Origin: Orobanche coerulescens | Taxonomy: Eukaryota; Streptophyta; Magnoliopsida; Lamiales; Orobanchaceae | Length of the DNA stretch: 64,000 nt | Assembly (NCBI GenBank): GCA_033398695.1 | Contig: JAWKAU010000227.1 | Coordinates: 124,001 to 188,000 of the forward strand | Reading direction: 5' to 3' | Shown: positions 35,384 to 47,030 of the stretch, in pieces | How the letters are laid out: each line of letters begins with the position of its first letter | Numbering within the stretch: position 1 is the stretch's first letter | Notes under the pieces: generated by a model | What the model saw: only the letters and a program-made list of their open reading frames with translations | The model's database searches: none | What the model was told of the DNA's origin: nothing | Program-made: the position numbers and the translations under genes

Positions 35384-35528
35384 GTGAAACTTTTATTTTA
35401 TTACCGAAATAAAAGAAAAGTGAACCACTATTGTGAATTTCTTTTCCTTTCGATTCCACTCCACCGCTTTGATCCACGCGTTGCTTATCGATTCCGATTC
35501 TTGGCTTCTGGTTTATTTAATTTCTTTT

Positions 35529-35885
35529 TTAATATTTTTTTACCCCCTTGCATAGTAAATTAAGGGGAATAAGCTTTATATATATGACAACGGTTCGTCG
35601 GGGATGGTTTTGCACTATCCAAAGCTGAATTTAAAATTAAAAATTAAAGCTGTGAAAAATGATTTTCCAGTCTTGTTTTACTAAAATAGGATTTTTTTTT
35701 TGTTTCATATAAAATCAAGAATCAGAATCTTGAGGAGGGAAAAAAAAATCTTACTCATTAATTTTTCAAATTGTACTTCATACGTCCATAGTTAATTGTA
35801 ACATTGAATTTCTTTTTTAATATTTTTTTATTCCCTTGCACATTAAATTAAGATGGATAAGTTTTATATATAATAGATTGTTCTG
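35529..35885 (+). repeat. Two copies of a hairpin-tail repeat
   Basis: Copies at 35524-35583 and 35812-35880 begin tttcttttttaatatttttt, run through a cccttgca...ttaaattaag core able to form a CCCCTT/AAGGGG hairpin, and end ataagctttatatata. A third copy lies at 34641-34690. They look like 3' ends of a small transposon family of unknown type. Confidence 0.5.
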
Positions 35886-37180
35886 AACATCACATCTGGA
35901 TTACCATGTAAAAGTATTATTTAAAAATTAGAAACTGAAAAGATAATATAAATTATAAATGTATTCTTGATTATTATTATTGTATCAGTATACTCATAAA
36001 CTATGGGTTTCAGAATTTTTGTTTAGTATACTGTATAAGATTCTTCTCTCTTTCTTCATATTATTATGATTAATTTAGTGTTACTATTATATATAACAAA
36101 TATGAACTATTTTAATTTAATAATTAATATATTTTAATAGTTATATGGTGGTACACCAAAATGGGTGTGACACCAATACCACAATAGTAATTAAGTTTAT
36201 TAAGTCGTAAACACCTTCGTCCTTAAACTTTCAACTTTTTAACCAAAATGAAAAGTAAAGTTATTAAGTAATTCATAAAAAGGAAGTTATCGATTTAATA
36301 AAAATTGCATTGACGCCAAATGTAAATGATTGAAGTATGACTCCTACATACAAATTAATTTTTAAAATTATATTTTTACCCCAACTTGTTCATAATGAGA
36401 ATAGGTTAATTATAAAGCTTTCATATATTAACTTCAACAAATGATACAAATGTGCGATATGTTGCAGTCCGAGTACTCTGGAGTTTTTTCTTAGCAAATT
36501 CAGTTTAATCATGTATATTTATGCTTTTTCGCAAAATGGCCACGAAGATGTATTTTTCTTAAACATTAAGTTCTATTTTTTTTTACAGAAATGATGCAGT
36601 AAAGTTTTTGAGTAATCAATAAAAGGAAAGTCATGGATCTTATGAAAATTACATTTATACCCCATGTAATTTATTTATAAATTCTACATGAAATTAAATT
36701 CTAAATACACATCTTACCCCAATATCTTTGGGACGACTATATTCAAGTACAAACTTTTGAATATGTTATGAACTTTAACGAATGACAAAAAAATTACAAT
36801 GTCTAAAGTCCCAACACTTTGGAATTTTTAAGCAAATTCAGTTGATCATGCATATATTTGTACTTTCTGCAAAATAGCCATAACGATGTATTTGAAATGT
36901 CTCGGTCTATTGTTGAGATCTTTTTACAACAATGATGTACTAAGGTTTTACGTTGGTGGTTAAAAAAGAAAAGAAAATGGATTTATTAAAAAAATGCATT
37001 TCTCCCCAAGCATTTTATTGAGGTCTAGGGCGCATTTCTCTGAACTTATTTTGATTCGAGTCAATTTCTTGATTCGATTAATTCAATTCGATTCGATTGA
37101 TTCGATTCGGCCATTGATTCGATTCAATTTACTTCAGTTGGATTCAGTTTAGTTCAGTTCAATTATTGGCTTTTGAACGA
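35886..37180. other. AT-rich intergenic DNA
   Basis: No gene recognised. Two loosely similar stretches (about 36180-36560 and 36590-36960) share gtaaagttattaagtaat-like and gcaaaatggccac-like words and may be old duplicates. 37060-37170 is a gattcgattcaatt low-complexity run. Confidence 0.45.
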
Positions 37181-37184
37181 TATA

Positions 37185-38165
37185 AACCGAGTTGATTACG
37201 TAGATCTAAAGAGCTTGGAACAAGGCCCATGAACTAGGATCCTATGAAGCCCAGGAATAAATTCATCAACTCGGCATCGAGTACGACAGTTAGGCCGACA
37301 TGAATATATGGCCTTAACTCGATCAGGCCTTAGCTCAGATTTAAGTCAAGACTTGGTTACCAGACAACCAACCTATTACGCCAACTCAGCTTCATAGCAA
37401 AACAAGCCGAGGTCCCCTAACCTACTTAAATCACTTCTCGGTGGACAAAGCCCTATTCTTTTAGTATGGCACGGAGCCTACGGTAGAATCCAAGATTGAT
37501 ACAAATAAGAAAATTCTTTCCTAACAAGGAGACCCTCTTCCTTGTATAGACAATCCTCATGAGGATTCTACTTCCCTAATATACGAGTCCAATACCAACA
37601 CGGACTCCATGACTTCCTTTATAAGTTAGGGTTACAACATTCATGCCTATATAAACAGGTATATTTACACCTACACGGGTACAAAAACCTCTTGACTCTC
37701 AACATAGTCAATTTCTCTTATTCACGCTCAATATCCGTGATACTTATTCTCACGCCAGAAGGTCTTCGCCGATGATGCCCCGGCTTAGTTCACGTCTTAA
37801 TGTTTCGTGTGTGTAGGTCCATTAAGGACGTTCTCTTGCTGGATTTATTCAAACCGCTTGGATAAGGACTGATCCGATATGATTTTTGCACCATCAGTTT
37901 GGTTACATTGCCGGAAAATCGTCGGAGAACATTTTTTGTATAACCACACCTCCTCATGACTGAGATCCCTCGAGACGGGCAAGAGACCAGCGTAACCCCA
38001 GGTGACCAGAACCCGCCTCCACAGAGGAATCGACAAGGCATGACTGCCGCTACTCAGAATGCGGCCGATGTTGCCACCAATACTGGGGAACTTCCTCCTT
38101 CTTCGCTGCCTAATCCCAATGCAGGCATGACTTTGTGCAATCGGGAACTCCCTTCCCAATGATCA
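37185..38165 (+). mobile_element. Fragment of an LTR retrotransposon (LTR end, PBS-like site, gag start)
   Basis: The segment is GC-richer than its surroundings. The text tataaacaggtatatttaca and later cattaaggacgttctcttg resemble the R/U5 of plant gypsy LTRs. TGGTTACATTGCCGG (37900-37914) resembles a degraded TGGCGCC-type primer site. A 68-codon frame (37956-38162) starts MTEIPRDGQETSVTPG, Pro/Gln/Asn-rich like gag N-termini. Nothing beyond 38165 continues the element, so it is a 5' fragment. The LTR start was not located. An alternative is a short TRIM-like element. Confidence 0.5.
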
Positions 38166-38214
38166 CGAATACCTATGGCCATCGAAGTGACGAAACCTCA
38201 ACAATGCGGCTTGA

Positions 38215-38525
38215 ATATATATATAATATATATATATTAAGCAAAGTTATTCTTATATAGAGGATTTTATAAAGAATGGACTTATAAAAGTATAGAATAT
38301 TACAATGTAGAGATTATTCTTAATTATAAGCTGTCTCGAGTTGGAATTTGCAATTTTTTATTACAATAGAGAGGTTATTCTTATATAGAGTATTACTATA
38401 TAGAGGTTTTACTGTATGTAGTTAATTTAGTTCTGTTTTTTGGTCTCTTAAAAAAATATATTTTAATTGTAGGGGACTGGTGTCAGGTGAGATCGTCTCA
38501 CAGGAGACCTAGACCTACTCATTTA

Positions 38526-38565
<40 letters not shown>

Positions 38566-38785
38566 GAATAGTTAGTAATTTTCTATCCTCGTGTAATTCG
38601 AACACAAACTATGCTGACGAGATGAAAATGTTTCCTACCGAATGTAACCAAACAACACGAACAAGAAATTTACACGGTTTCGATACAGATGTAAATTTCC
38701 AAAATGCATCACTTCATTTTTTTTTTTTCTCATCAAAGCAACAAAACACATTCTATTCTCTACACATTTCCCAATTTCATATTGG

Positions 38786-38823
<38 letters not shown>

Positions 38824-38900
38824 CCATCCCCCCCTCTCCCTCTCCCTCTCCCTCTCCCTCTCCCTCTTTCTTATTTTGTATTTTTATGTGATTTGTATAA
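38215..38900. other. AT-rich DNA with microsatellites upstream of the aminopeptidase exons
   Basis: Contains repeated tattcttatatagagg words (38250-38410), a (TTA)n tract at about 38527-38567 and a (TC)n/(CCCTCT)n tract at 38791-38870. The pyrimidine tract lies just before the first aminopeptidase exon and could serve as its acceptor tract. No further aminopeptidase exons were found here. Confidence 0.55.
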
Positions 38901-38902
38901 AG

Positions 38903-39653
38903 ATGCTACCAAAAGCAATTCAGAGGAGTTATTTAGTATCAGCTGACATGGCACATGCCTTGCATCCGAACTATATGGTATGTAAAATATATCTGTTCTA
39001 TCTCAATATTGTATATGACTGTTATATGTATGAGTACTATGTTGTTTCCTTCAATAAGGATAAACATGAAGAAAACCATCAGCCGAAGATGCATGGCGGA
39101 CTCGTCATTAAACACAACGCTAACCAAAGATACGCAACCAATGCAGTAACTTCCTTCTTGTTCAGGACGATCGCAGCCATGCACCAACTCCCTGTACAGG
39201 TTGGATGCTATAACTACTTTTAAACAGTTATTACAATTACAATTTATGGGTTAATTACAAAAACTCTATTTAGGTTTAATATAATTACATACAATTTCTT
39301 TACATATATATACCCGTTTGATATTTGTTTGTATTCTATTAATTGCAACCTATTTAAGTTACTTTTTTTTCCCCTTACTTTGTCAAAGTGAACTGTTTCT
39401 TTATGATTCTTATTTATCAAACGTTTTGATCCAGGATTTTGTGGTTCGTAATGACATGCTTTGTGGTTCAACAATCGGTCCCATTTTGGCAAGTGGGGTT
39501 GGAATTCGAACGGTGGATGTTGGGGCCCCACAATTGTCGATGCATAGCATAAGAGAGATGTGTGCGGTTGATGACGTGAAGCATTCTTACGAGCATTTTA
39601 AGGCCTTCTTCCAAGAGTTCTCACGTTTGGATCATAAACTGACCGTGGACTAG
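38903..39653 (+). CDS. Aspartyl aminopeptidase (peptidase family M18), last three exons only
   Basis: M18 enzymes are cytosolic dodecameric metallopeptidases that remove N-terminal Asp or Glu. Three exons in phase 0 are visible: 38903-38977 (SYLVSADMAHALHPNYM), 39059-39199 (DKHEENHQPKMHGGLVIKHN... LPVQ) and 39435-39653 (DFVVRND...CGSTIGPILASG... LSMHSIREMC), stop TAG at 39651. Donors gtatgt and gttgga and acceptors aataag and atccag fit introns 38978-39058 and 39200-39434. The 144 residues correspond to roughly the last third of a protein of about 480-500 aa. Zinc-site residues in SADMAHA and MHSIREM are present. Those in the N-terminal two thirds are not in the window. The frame is free of lesions, yet no upstream exons occur in the preceding kilobases. 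It is either a gene with a long TE-filled intron or a 3' gene fragment. The first exon boundary at 38903 is the least certain. Confidence 0.88.
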
Positions 39654-39939
39654 AAGATTTTAGGTTTCGTTATTAGGTTTTATTGGACTATAGTTGTGTT
39701 CAAACTTATGTTGCCACTTAGTAGAAATTTCGATTCAATATCGAAAGTCCTAGGTCTACGAACAAGGAAGCTATAATTTGCAATTTGTATTGTTTTTGAG
39801 TTGTGTGTTTTTCGTTCGTACCATTTAAAGCCTGCCCCTATGTCCCATCATCCAAAAATAGGGAATTCCGGTTAATTTTGGATTATGTTCAAAATGCATA
39901 AAAAATTAGGAAAAATAAAAGATCAAACTTTATCAGGAC
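39654..39939. other. 3' flank of the aminopeptidase exons
   Basis: Likely holds the 3' untranslated region. No clear AATAAA is present, but AT-rich near-matches occur. No other feature. Confidence 0.45.
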
Positions 39940-40215
39940 TAGAGTTCTAGTCGAGTTGGACTGAGCTTGAGGATTTCTAGCTCGAGTTCGAATATTGCTC
40001 GAACATCGTTCGATCTTGTTTGTTTATTATTCAAGCGAAAATTGTGTTCAAGTTCGTTATTTCAATTATTCATAAAGTTTGAGTTCAATTAACAAATGAG
40101 TCTAATTTTTGTTCAAGTTCGACTAGAATATTATGCGATGCGTTAATCGAATTTGAGCGAGTTCGAATAAACTTTTGTTTCGAACTGCCAAACATTTAGT
40201 TCGTTTGCGGCTCTA
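39940..40215. mobile_element. Small degenerate hAT-like MITE
   Basis: The right end, read inward on the minus strand, is tagagccgcaaacgaac, a common plant hAT terminus. The left end tagagttctagtcgag is a weak match. The interior has many ctcgagttcg and gttcgaa words. Flanks atcaggac and ctcagaag agree at 5 of 8 positions, so the target duplication is doubtful. Confidence 0.4.
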
Positions 40216-40284
40216 CTCAGAAGTATAAAGTGATTGTGTAATTTTAAAGATCAAATTGTAAACATGTGATAATCTCAAAGTGTA

Positions 40285-40383
40285 TGAAGTATAAAGGGAT
40301 CGAAGTCCATGTGAAACAATTAGGCTACATATGCCAAGTATAAAGGGATGGAAGTCCATATGAAACAATTAGGCTACATATGT
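40285..40383 (+). repeat. About 50-bp tandem duplication
   Basis: agtataaagggatcgaag, then tgaaacaattaggctacata, is repeated immediately with two substitutions. Confidence 0.85.
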
Positions 40384-40754
40384 TTAAACCCTTGTTTGTT
40401 TTAACATTTAAATTGCAAATACTCAACCAACAATTTCTTATATTTCATGTCCTTCTCTTTTGTTTATCTTCAAATAATACTTTTCCGTCTCGCTTGAAGA
40501 GAGTATTTTTAAAATATCATCTTGTCCCACTTGAAGAATGTACTTTTAAAATAAAATTTTAATATCTAAATAAAATTTATATGATATTCATGAAAATTAA
40601 AGTTTTTCATTATATAGTTACAATATTAGTTTATTTAAGAAAAACAAGGAATGAGTGAGAATATATAGTATAAAACGAGTTAAAATGACTAAAATTCATA
40701 AATTATACATTAACCAATCTACCATCTTCAAGTGGTAGAGAGGGAGTACAACTA

Positions 40755-40958
40755 CGGGGTTGTTTACTTTCACCTTAATCGGCTTACTGCTGAATAGGCT
40801 TATTCGATCAACTAAGTAGAGTTGTTTACTTTTTGCTTAATGGGCTGAATTCTTGTTTTTTTTTGGATAAGCTGAGAATGAGGTGTTGTCCTCATTCAGC
40901 CACGAAAAAGACCCAACATACTCTTATGTTTATCGTCTTCCCTTCGAATTTCAAAAAT

Positions 40959-40994
<36 letters not shown>

Positions 40995-41602
40995 CAATGA
41001 TGGACGAGCTTTCCACTGGACAAGATCCAAACTTGCGGCGCCACCCTAGCATCCCTCCTCCGCAGCCGGAGACATCCACCGCTAACACCTCTATTCTTAT
41101 TGCCACCATCACCTCATTCCTCTCCCTCCCTTACTCCCCATGCCTCCTCCACCACCCGTTGCCAATTCCACCCCCTCATCGGTTGGTTCTCCGCCCGCCG
41201 GAGAACTCCTCTCTGCCCCTCCTTGAAAGACTCTGCCACCACTATATCCCTCTCTGCCAAATCCTCTCTGGCCTTCGCACCACAAAACACCGCTCCCTTT
41301 CGCCCATCGTCTCTGTTCCTCCTCATTACGATGTCGTTTCAATGTAATGAAATTATGGTTTGTTGATTGTTTTGAAATTACAATTTGTCGATTGTTATGG
41401 AATTAGAGTTTGTTCAATATTATGAAATTAGGGTTTGTTAGATTGAGGGATAAAATAGTTATTTTTGTTGTTATTTTTGTTGTTCAGCTCATTGATTCAG
41501 CAAAAAGAAGAAACAACAATATTGTTTCATCGTTAAGACAAATTAAGTCAGATTATTTAATCAGATGGATCAGACCATTCGACAAAAATATAAATAGCCC
41601 CT
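40755..41602. mobile_element. Candidate TIR element carrying a GC-rich segment
   Basis: The left end GGGGTTGTTTACTTT (40755) and the right end ...AAATAGCCCC (41602; inverted GGGGCTATTT) are related. A second inner pair (gttgtttactttttgcttaa at about 40823; inverted gttgtttcttctttttgctg near 41490) supports terminal repeats. No target duplication is evident. The interior holds (CA)n at 40962-40992 and an unusually GC-rich, Pro/Ser-coding stretch (41005-41345) unlike its neighbours, possibly captured genic DNA. Confidence 0.35.
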
Positions 41603-42219
41603 AAGTATTATATAATAATACAACATCATCTTTTCCTTCTCTTTTTATCTTAAATAATACAACTAAATATCATGATATAATAATACACCACCACCTCTCG
41701 TTTCTCTTTTTATCCTGAAATAATACAACTAAAATGTATAATGATACAACAATATTTTCTCTCTTCCTTTTATCTTTTGATAATACAACTACATAGTACA
41801 TAATAATACAACAATATTTATTTTTCAGACATGACTTGACATCTATATTAAAAGTTAAGGATTTTGAATCTTATTATAAACAAATATTTCTACTATTCAC
41901 CGCTACCAGTACCCAAGATTAAAAAGTCGTGGTCAAAATTAAAAAAATAACTAGAAAAAAGTCAAATGTACTAACAGTAATAAAATGGAAGGAGTATTTT
42001 GTAAGAATATATGATAAATAAAAATGAGTAAAATACAGAAACATAGAGTGAAGCCCTGCGAGAAGTATGGATCTCATCATCAGTCCCTCTCCCTTCAAGA
42101 AAGGGAGAATCATCATCTCCACTACCATCACCTATATAATTGGGGACCTTCCCTATCCAAACAACTCCGAGTCCCGAACGGGGATGGTTCCACACGTGGA
42201 TATTGCCATCTTTTGTCTA

Positions 42220-42268
<49 letters not shown>

Positions 42269-42435
42269 AGACAACGAATTACTTCACAAATAACTACATA
42301 TAACAAACCAACAATTGTGTCAAAAAAGGTCAAAAAAAATCTTTGATGTATTATTGGCGAAAACTTGTGAAAGAACATTCAAGTATCGACCACATAACTA
42401 CAAATATTACAGTCAAGATTAATATTTTTACATCA
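41603..42435. other. AT-rich intergenic DNA
   Basis: Repeated ataatacaac words at 41610-41820, then a (TA)n(TG)n microsatellite at 42219-42268. No gene recognised. Confidence 0.5.
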
Positions 42436-42439
42436 TAAT

Positions 42440-42958
42440 AATTTTTAAGAATATCTATTTTTGGCATTTTTCTATTTTGACGACTCGCTTGTACCTGTTT
42501 CGATATCCTAGAACTATTTTGTTAGGCACTTTTTGTCATCTGAACGAGTTTCGAAATCGTCTTTAATGAATCCGAGTAATGTGGTGACTTTATCGTGCTT
42601 TGATTCGATTCTTGTAAATCTTATTCGGAACCGTCGTTTCAAAGTTTCTATAAGTTCATTAAACATAATTAGACATGTTGTGAAACTTAGTATTGTTATT
42701 CGATCTTGGATTGTGATTTTCGGACGTTTCAGTCATTTTGTAATTTCTCAAAGTTTTGGGCATTTGTCATTGTAATTGTATTTCCATGCCTTCATGTGGT
42801 CAAAATCACATGTATGTTTAGCACTTGGGTCCGTATTTTGATGATTTTCATAAGCGCTTTGTGGATTAGTGTTAACCTTCGAGTTTTGCATCGTTCGAGC
42901 CGTTTTGGGCTGCCAGACTCGGGCTGTTGTGCTGGAGCACATATGGCCGTATGATATA
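42440..42958 (+). mobile_element. LTR fragment E (older relative of element C), left part
   Basis: Aligns with U3 of element C: gacgactcgcttgtacctg, a ggcactttttgtcatctgaacgagttt-like stretch, cgattcttgtaaat, gatcttggattgtgatttt and ggacgtttcagtcattttgt appear in the same order with many substitutions. The start of the LTR is lost. The fragment ends at the target site of C (ATATA, 42954-42958) next to atatggccgtatg. Its continuation is 51705-51742. Confidence 0.7.
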
Positions 42959-44886
42959 TGTAATATCCGTACATTTCCATTTTTAGCAGTTTCTATTTTT
43001 GGTGTATGTCTATTTTTATCAACTCGCTTGTAACCGCTTCGATATTTTGAATCTACTTTATTCTTGGAGTTTTTCCATTTGGACGAGTTTCAGAGGTGTT
43101 TTTACGAAATTCCATTTTATGTTGTGTTTACCGTATGTACGTTCGATTCTCGTAAAAATTATTTGTTTTCGTTGTTTCCTTGTTTTCACGAGTCCGTATG
43201 GTGGAGTTATTCGTGTTGTGACTTTCGGTTTGTTAATCCGACGTCGTATCGTGATTTTCAGACACTTGGACCATTTTTGTAATTTCCTATAAGTTTAGGG
43301 AATTTCATCTTTTTTGTCGTATTTCGAATTCCCGGGTAGTCGGAATTGTATTTTCTTGTAATGCTTAGGTTCGTCATCGAATGTACTTCGTAACCATATT
43401 TTTGGTTCGATAGCAGGTCCAGGTTTCGGAGTCGTCCGGAACCGTTTGAACGGCAATTGCCGACTGCTTTGTCGGTAGGGTGTTACACGTAACACCCCAT
43501 CTGTCTGACCGTAATATGGCCATTATTACGGCCGTAATGCATCACTTATTACGGCCTTAACACCCATTATTTTAAGGGCAATGGCGAGTCAGAAACCTCA
43601 TTTCACATCTCTTCTTTCGTTTTCTCCATCGGGCGACATTAGAGGGCGATTTCTACCACCTCGGATCCGTGTGTTCTTCGTTTTCCATCACAGTGGTGTT
43701 GTGGGAACATATCATCATCAACGTAATCACCTTCCTCCGTCCGAATTCAAGGTATCTTCGTCAAGAACCCTAACTTGTCGATTTTGGGGTTTTTTCCGGG
43801 TTTTGCTTGTTAGACTCGAATTGTTCAAGTATGTTGTGATATTCCTTATCGATTGTTATTATTGGGTGATTCCCAATCTGATTTCATCGAGTTTAATCTG
43901 CGAATTATCGATTCGGGGAGATTTTACGTAAACCCTTGCCCGTATCGATTGATCGGTTATTGCCGTAGCTTGTAATCGGGGTTATGGGCGTTTTCCATTC
44001 GATTATTGTTGTCCGTTAGGACTGAGATATGTTGATCCTTCATTTAGGAATTGTCGTTTTCCATCTGGATCATTCGTAGTCGTTATTCATTCCCGATTCT
44101 TCGAAGATGTCTCAAAGACAAGTACTTTACATTTGTCTACGCGTTCTAGTATTTGAATTATGGCTTTTCGTGGATGTATGGATGGATATGTGTATGTTCA
44201 CCTAGGGACGGTCCGACGGGGCCTCTAGGGATACGTATTGCCGTGAGTGTATCACGACCTATGGTTAACCACCCAGGGATGTCCGACGGGGCTCTACGGG
44301 GTATGGTGGCCGTGAGTCTCGTACCAACGGTTAACTTTGAATTGTTTTGTTGGAGAAATGTGTTTTTTGCTTGTGCACCGTAAATATTCGGAATATAAAT
44401 GATTTATAAAATGATTTTTGGCGCATATTTTCATCTGATTAGAATGGTAGTTCAAATGGATTGTACTTGCACTAGCAGTTGTTGCTAACCCCTTAAATGG
44501 GGGAAATACTTTTGTATTTCAGGTACAAGTCATGGAAGCAAGCGAGCAAGCAAGCCGTACGAGGATGATGGGCACGCGTGATTCTGTTCAGTGGTTATTT
44601 ATTGGTGTCTTGTTTGGAATTTATTTATTATGTCATTTGGTTAAGTACTCGAGTACTCTTTCTTGAATTTATTATTGTTGTGTATCCGTTTTGGGGAATG
44701 GATTCGATGTCAGATTGAATTGTCAAATTTCTGACTTTGATGCAGATGTCGTGGATTGTTAAATTGTCGTTTTGTTGATGATGTATGTCTTTGTCGAATG
44801 TTATTTTGAGTACGTTAGCACAGTGGATTCCACAGTGTGGGGTCCGCGGAGCTGTAATATGCCCTGATCATCTTGGGGGTGTTACA
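42959..44886 (+). repeat. Element C 5' LTR
   Basis: TGTAATATCCGTAC ... GGGGGTGTTACA. U3 holds the perfect palindrome ATTACGGCCGTAAT at 43525-43538. R/U5 contains paired gtccgacgggg words (44209-44300). Confidence 0.92.
43488..43575 (+). promoter_or_regulatory. Element C U3 palindrome region (5' LTR)
   Basis: attacggccgtaat plus nearby gaccgtaatatggcc and ttattacggcctta words lie in about 80 bp, upstream of the presumed transcription start. The TATA-like sequence is weak (attattttaag). The counterpart in the 3' LTR is at about 50325-50395. Confidence 0.6.
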
Positions 44887-44891
44887 GAATA

Positions 44892-44903
44892 TGGTATCAG
44901 AGC
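44892..44903 (+). other. Primer binding site of element C
   Basis: TGGTATCAGAGC five bases after the LTR end, of the initiator Met-tRNA type, identical to element B. Confidence 0.85.
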
Positions 44904-45106
44904 TTAGGTTTATAGATACCTAGGCTGTTGGTTATTTGGGTCTAGTCGAGTGTCGTTTTTTTTTTAACAGTATCACTGCTACGCCATCATCTCAGTACGC
45001 CGGTGCTCGTAAGTTTTTCCTAACTTTACTCGTTACGTTGTTCTGTTCTGTTCCCTTCTTGATCTGATTGCGTTTTGCGTTTGAATTGTACTCACCCGTT
45101 ACTTCT

Positions 45107-46246
45107 TCAGAATACCTGCTGGTAGAGGACGCGGGCCTTGGTAGGGGCCTTGGCGCGGCCAGTGGGCGGCCATGTCCGATAACTCGGGAACTGATTCGGT
45201 GATGCCTTCCTTGTCGAACAGTGTTCCACCCAGTTCTGGAGGCCACCAGGATCAGCCTGCTAGCTCCGGCAATGCTCATGAGAATATCGGGGTGGCTAAT
45301 ATTTTACAGCAAGTAGCGAACCAGATGACGCTACTAACTCAGGCCGTCTTAGTCGGCCAAGCTAATGCCAACCCGGTTCCGCCTACTGGATCCGATGATG
45401 ATAAGTTACTTCAGGACGTGATTCGTATGCATCCTCCGTAGTTTGATGGTGCTTCCGACCCTTCCAGTTGGGAGAGTTGGTTATTTGAGATGGAGAAAGT
45501 GTTCGAGGCTGCTAACTGCTCTGAGGAGAGGAAGGTACCCATCGCTCAGTACTTCCTCGCCAAAGAGGCGGCAACGTGGTGGCAAGCGGTGAAACTACGC
45601 GACCGGGCACGTGGGCAGAGTTCCGAGAGCTGATGGAGGACGAATTTTTTCCGTGGCCAGTTAAAGAGGGGAGGATCCGAGCCTTCTTTGAGGCTAAGCC
45701 CCGAGGATGTTCGATTTGTGACGCAATCAAGGAATACAACCAACAACTTCATTATATGAGAAACCAGGTCCGAGACGAGTTAGACAAGATCCGCCACTTT
45801 GACATGCGGATGAAGCCTAGAGTTCGTAACTACATGTCTGGTCTCGGATGTACAACTCTGAAAGATTATCAGAACAAGGCAATGGCTTATGAGATGTCGT
45901 TTTCTATGATAGAGACGGCAACTAAGATAAAGAAACAGAAGACCTCCGGTCAGTTTTCGGGAGGCAAATCTGGCGAGTATCCGAAGACTCAGTCTGGTTC
46001 GCGAGTCTTCGTGGATCAGTCCCCGTCATTTGGGCGAGAAAGCGGTTCTAAGTCTGCTCCTACTGGTTCTGTTCGGGGTCCTACCTGCTTTAACTATGGT
46101 CGTCCCGGCCACATGATGAGTGAGTGTGACAGGCCTCCGATTCAGTGTCTTGCTTGCGGTCGGATGGGTCATCGTGCTAAGTTTTGTACAGATGCAGTTC
46201 AGGCACCAGTTACTCAGGTGTCATCCTCAGCTGCGAAGGCAGCGTG
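45107..46246 (+). pseudogene. Element C gag remnant
   Basis: The original start seems lost: ATACCTGCTGGTAGAGGACGC stands where A has ATGGATGCCGGAAGAGG. A later ATG is at 45172. The first block (45172-45438) ends at a TAG in place of a Gln or similar codon (HPP-stop-FDGASDP). The capsid core continues WESWLFEMEKVFEAANCSEE and VPIAQYFLAKEAATWWQAV, then shifts frame near 45585. The second block (to 46246) contains EFRELMEDEFFP, MRMKPRVRNYMSGL and two knuckles: CFNYGRPGHMMSEC (second Cys changed to Tyr, so the zinc site is broken) and CLACGRMGHRAKFC. Gag would form the particle and bind RNA. Confidence 0.85.
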
Positions 46247-46396
46247 AATCGAGGCACCAGGTTTCTCGGCCCCATCGAGTTTTGGTATAGGTCGAGGACG
46301 TGGGCCGGCCTTCTAGAGGGAGCTTCTAGTGTGAGTGCATTCCGCCCCGTGTGTATGAGATGAGGCAGTGGAGATTTCGGCGCGACGGTAGCTACA

Positions 46397-47030
46397 GTGC
46401 AGTTCACATCCTTGACCATCTATTTTTGTGTTATTCGATTAAGTGCTACACATTCTTTCATATCTATGGATTGTGTGCGTCGTCTGCATGTTGATTGTCT
46501 AGTTGCGTGTGAACCATTTATTGTTAAATTGCCTAGTGGGGATAGCATCGTGGGGGATTGTGAGATTAGAGATTTCCCGGTGAGTATCGCGGGGAGGGAT
46601 TGGCCTTCTAATCTGATTGCGGTAGATATTAGAGAGGAGGATCTGATTCTTGATGAGGATTGACTGGACCGTCATGGGGCGATCATGAATTATAGAACGA
46701 GAACCGTTTCGATGTTAGCCTCACGACAGTGCAGAGCATTCTTTTGTGGGCGTAAGCGGAGTAGCCAGAGATTCCTGATAAGCGCTTTGAAAGCGGTGAG
46801 ACTTCTTCGAGGAGGTTGCACGGGTTATTGGTATTATGCGTTGAGATCAGAAGAAAGGGGGGTCAAAGTCTCGTCTATTCTGGTAGTGTGTGAGTATCCT
46901 GACGTCTTTCCAGACGAGTTCTTTGGGTTTGCCGCCGGGCCAGAGGTTGAGTTTCTTGTGGATTTAGAGCCGGGTGCGGCACCGATTTCTAAGACACCAT
47001 ACCGTATGGCGCTGCCGAGATGCTTGAGTT
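46397..47030 (+). pseudogene. Element C aspartic protease and linker remnant
   Basis: The active-site text reads ttcgattaagtgct, one base short of an Asp-Ser-Gly/Ser-Ala reading. The following SATHSFISMDCVRRL and CEPFIVKLPSGD (46440-46550) are preserved. A stop lies at 46662, a frame break follows, and 46860-47010 encodes SSILVVCEYPDVFPDE and [20 protein letters not shown] leading into RT. The enzyme would process Gag-Pol. Confidence 0.75.

Noticed and set aside
40883..41347. 154-codon frame with a His-Thr repeat
   Set aside because: It begins in a (CA)n microsatellite. The later part is described only as a GC-rich interior of a candidate TIR element.
43581..43931. Plus-strand frame in the element C LTR, conserved at 50480-50740
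   Set aside because: Conserved only because the LTRs are duplicates. Differences are spread over all codon positions and the frame is not kept in A or B.
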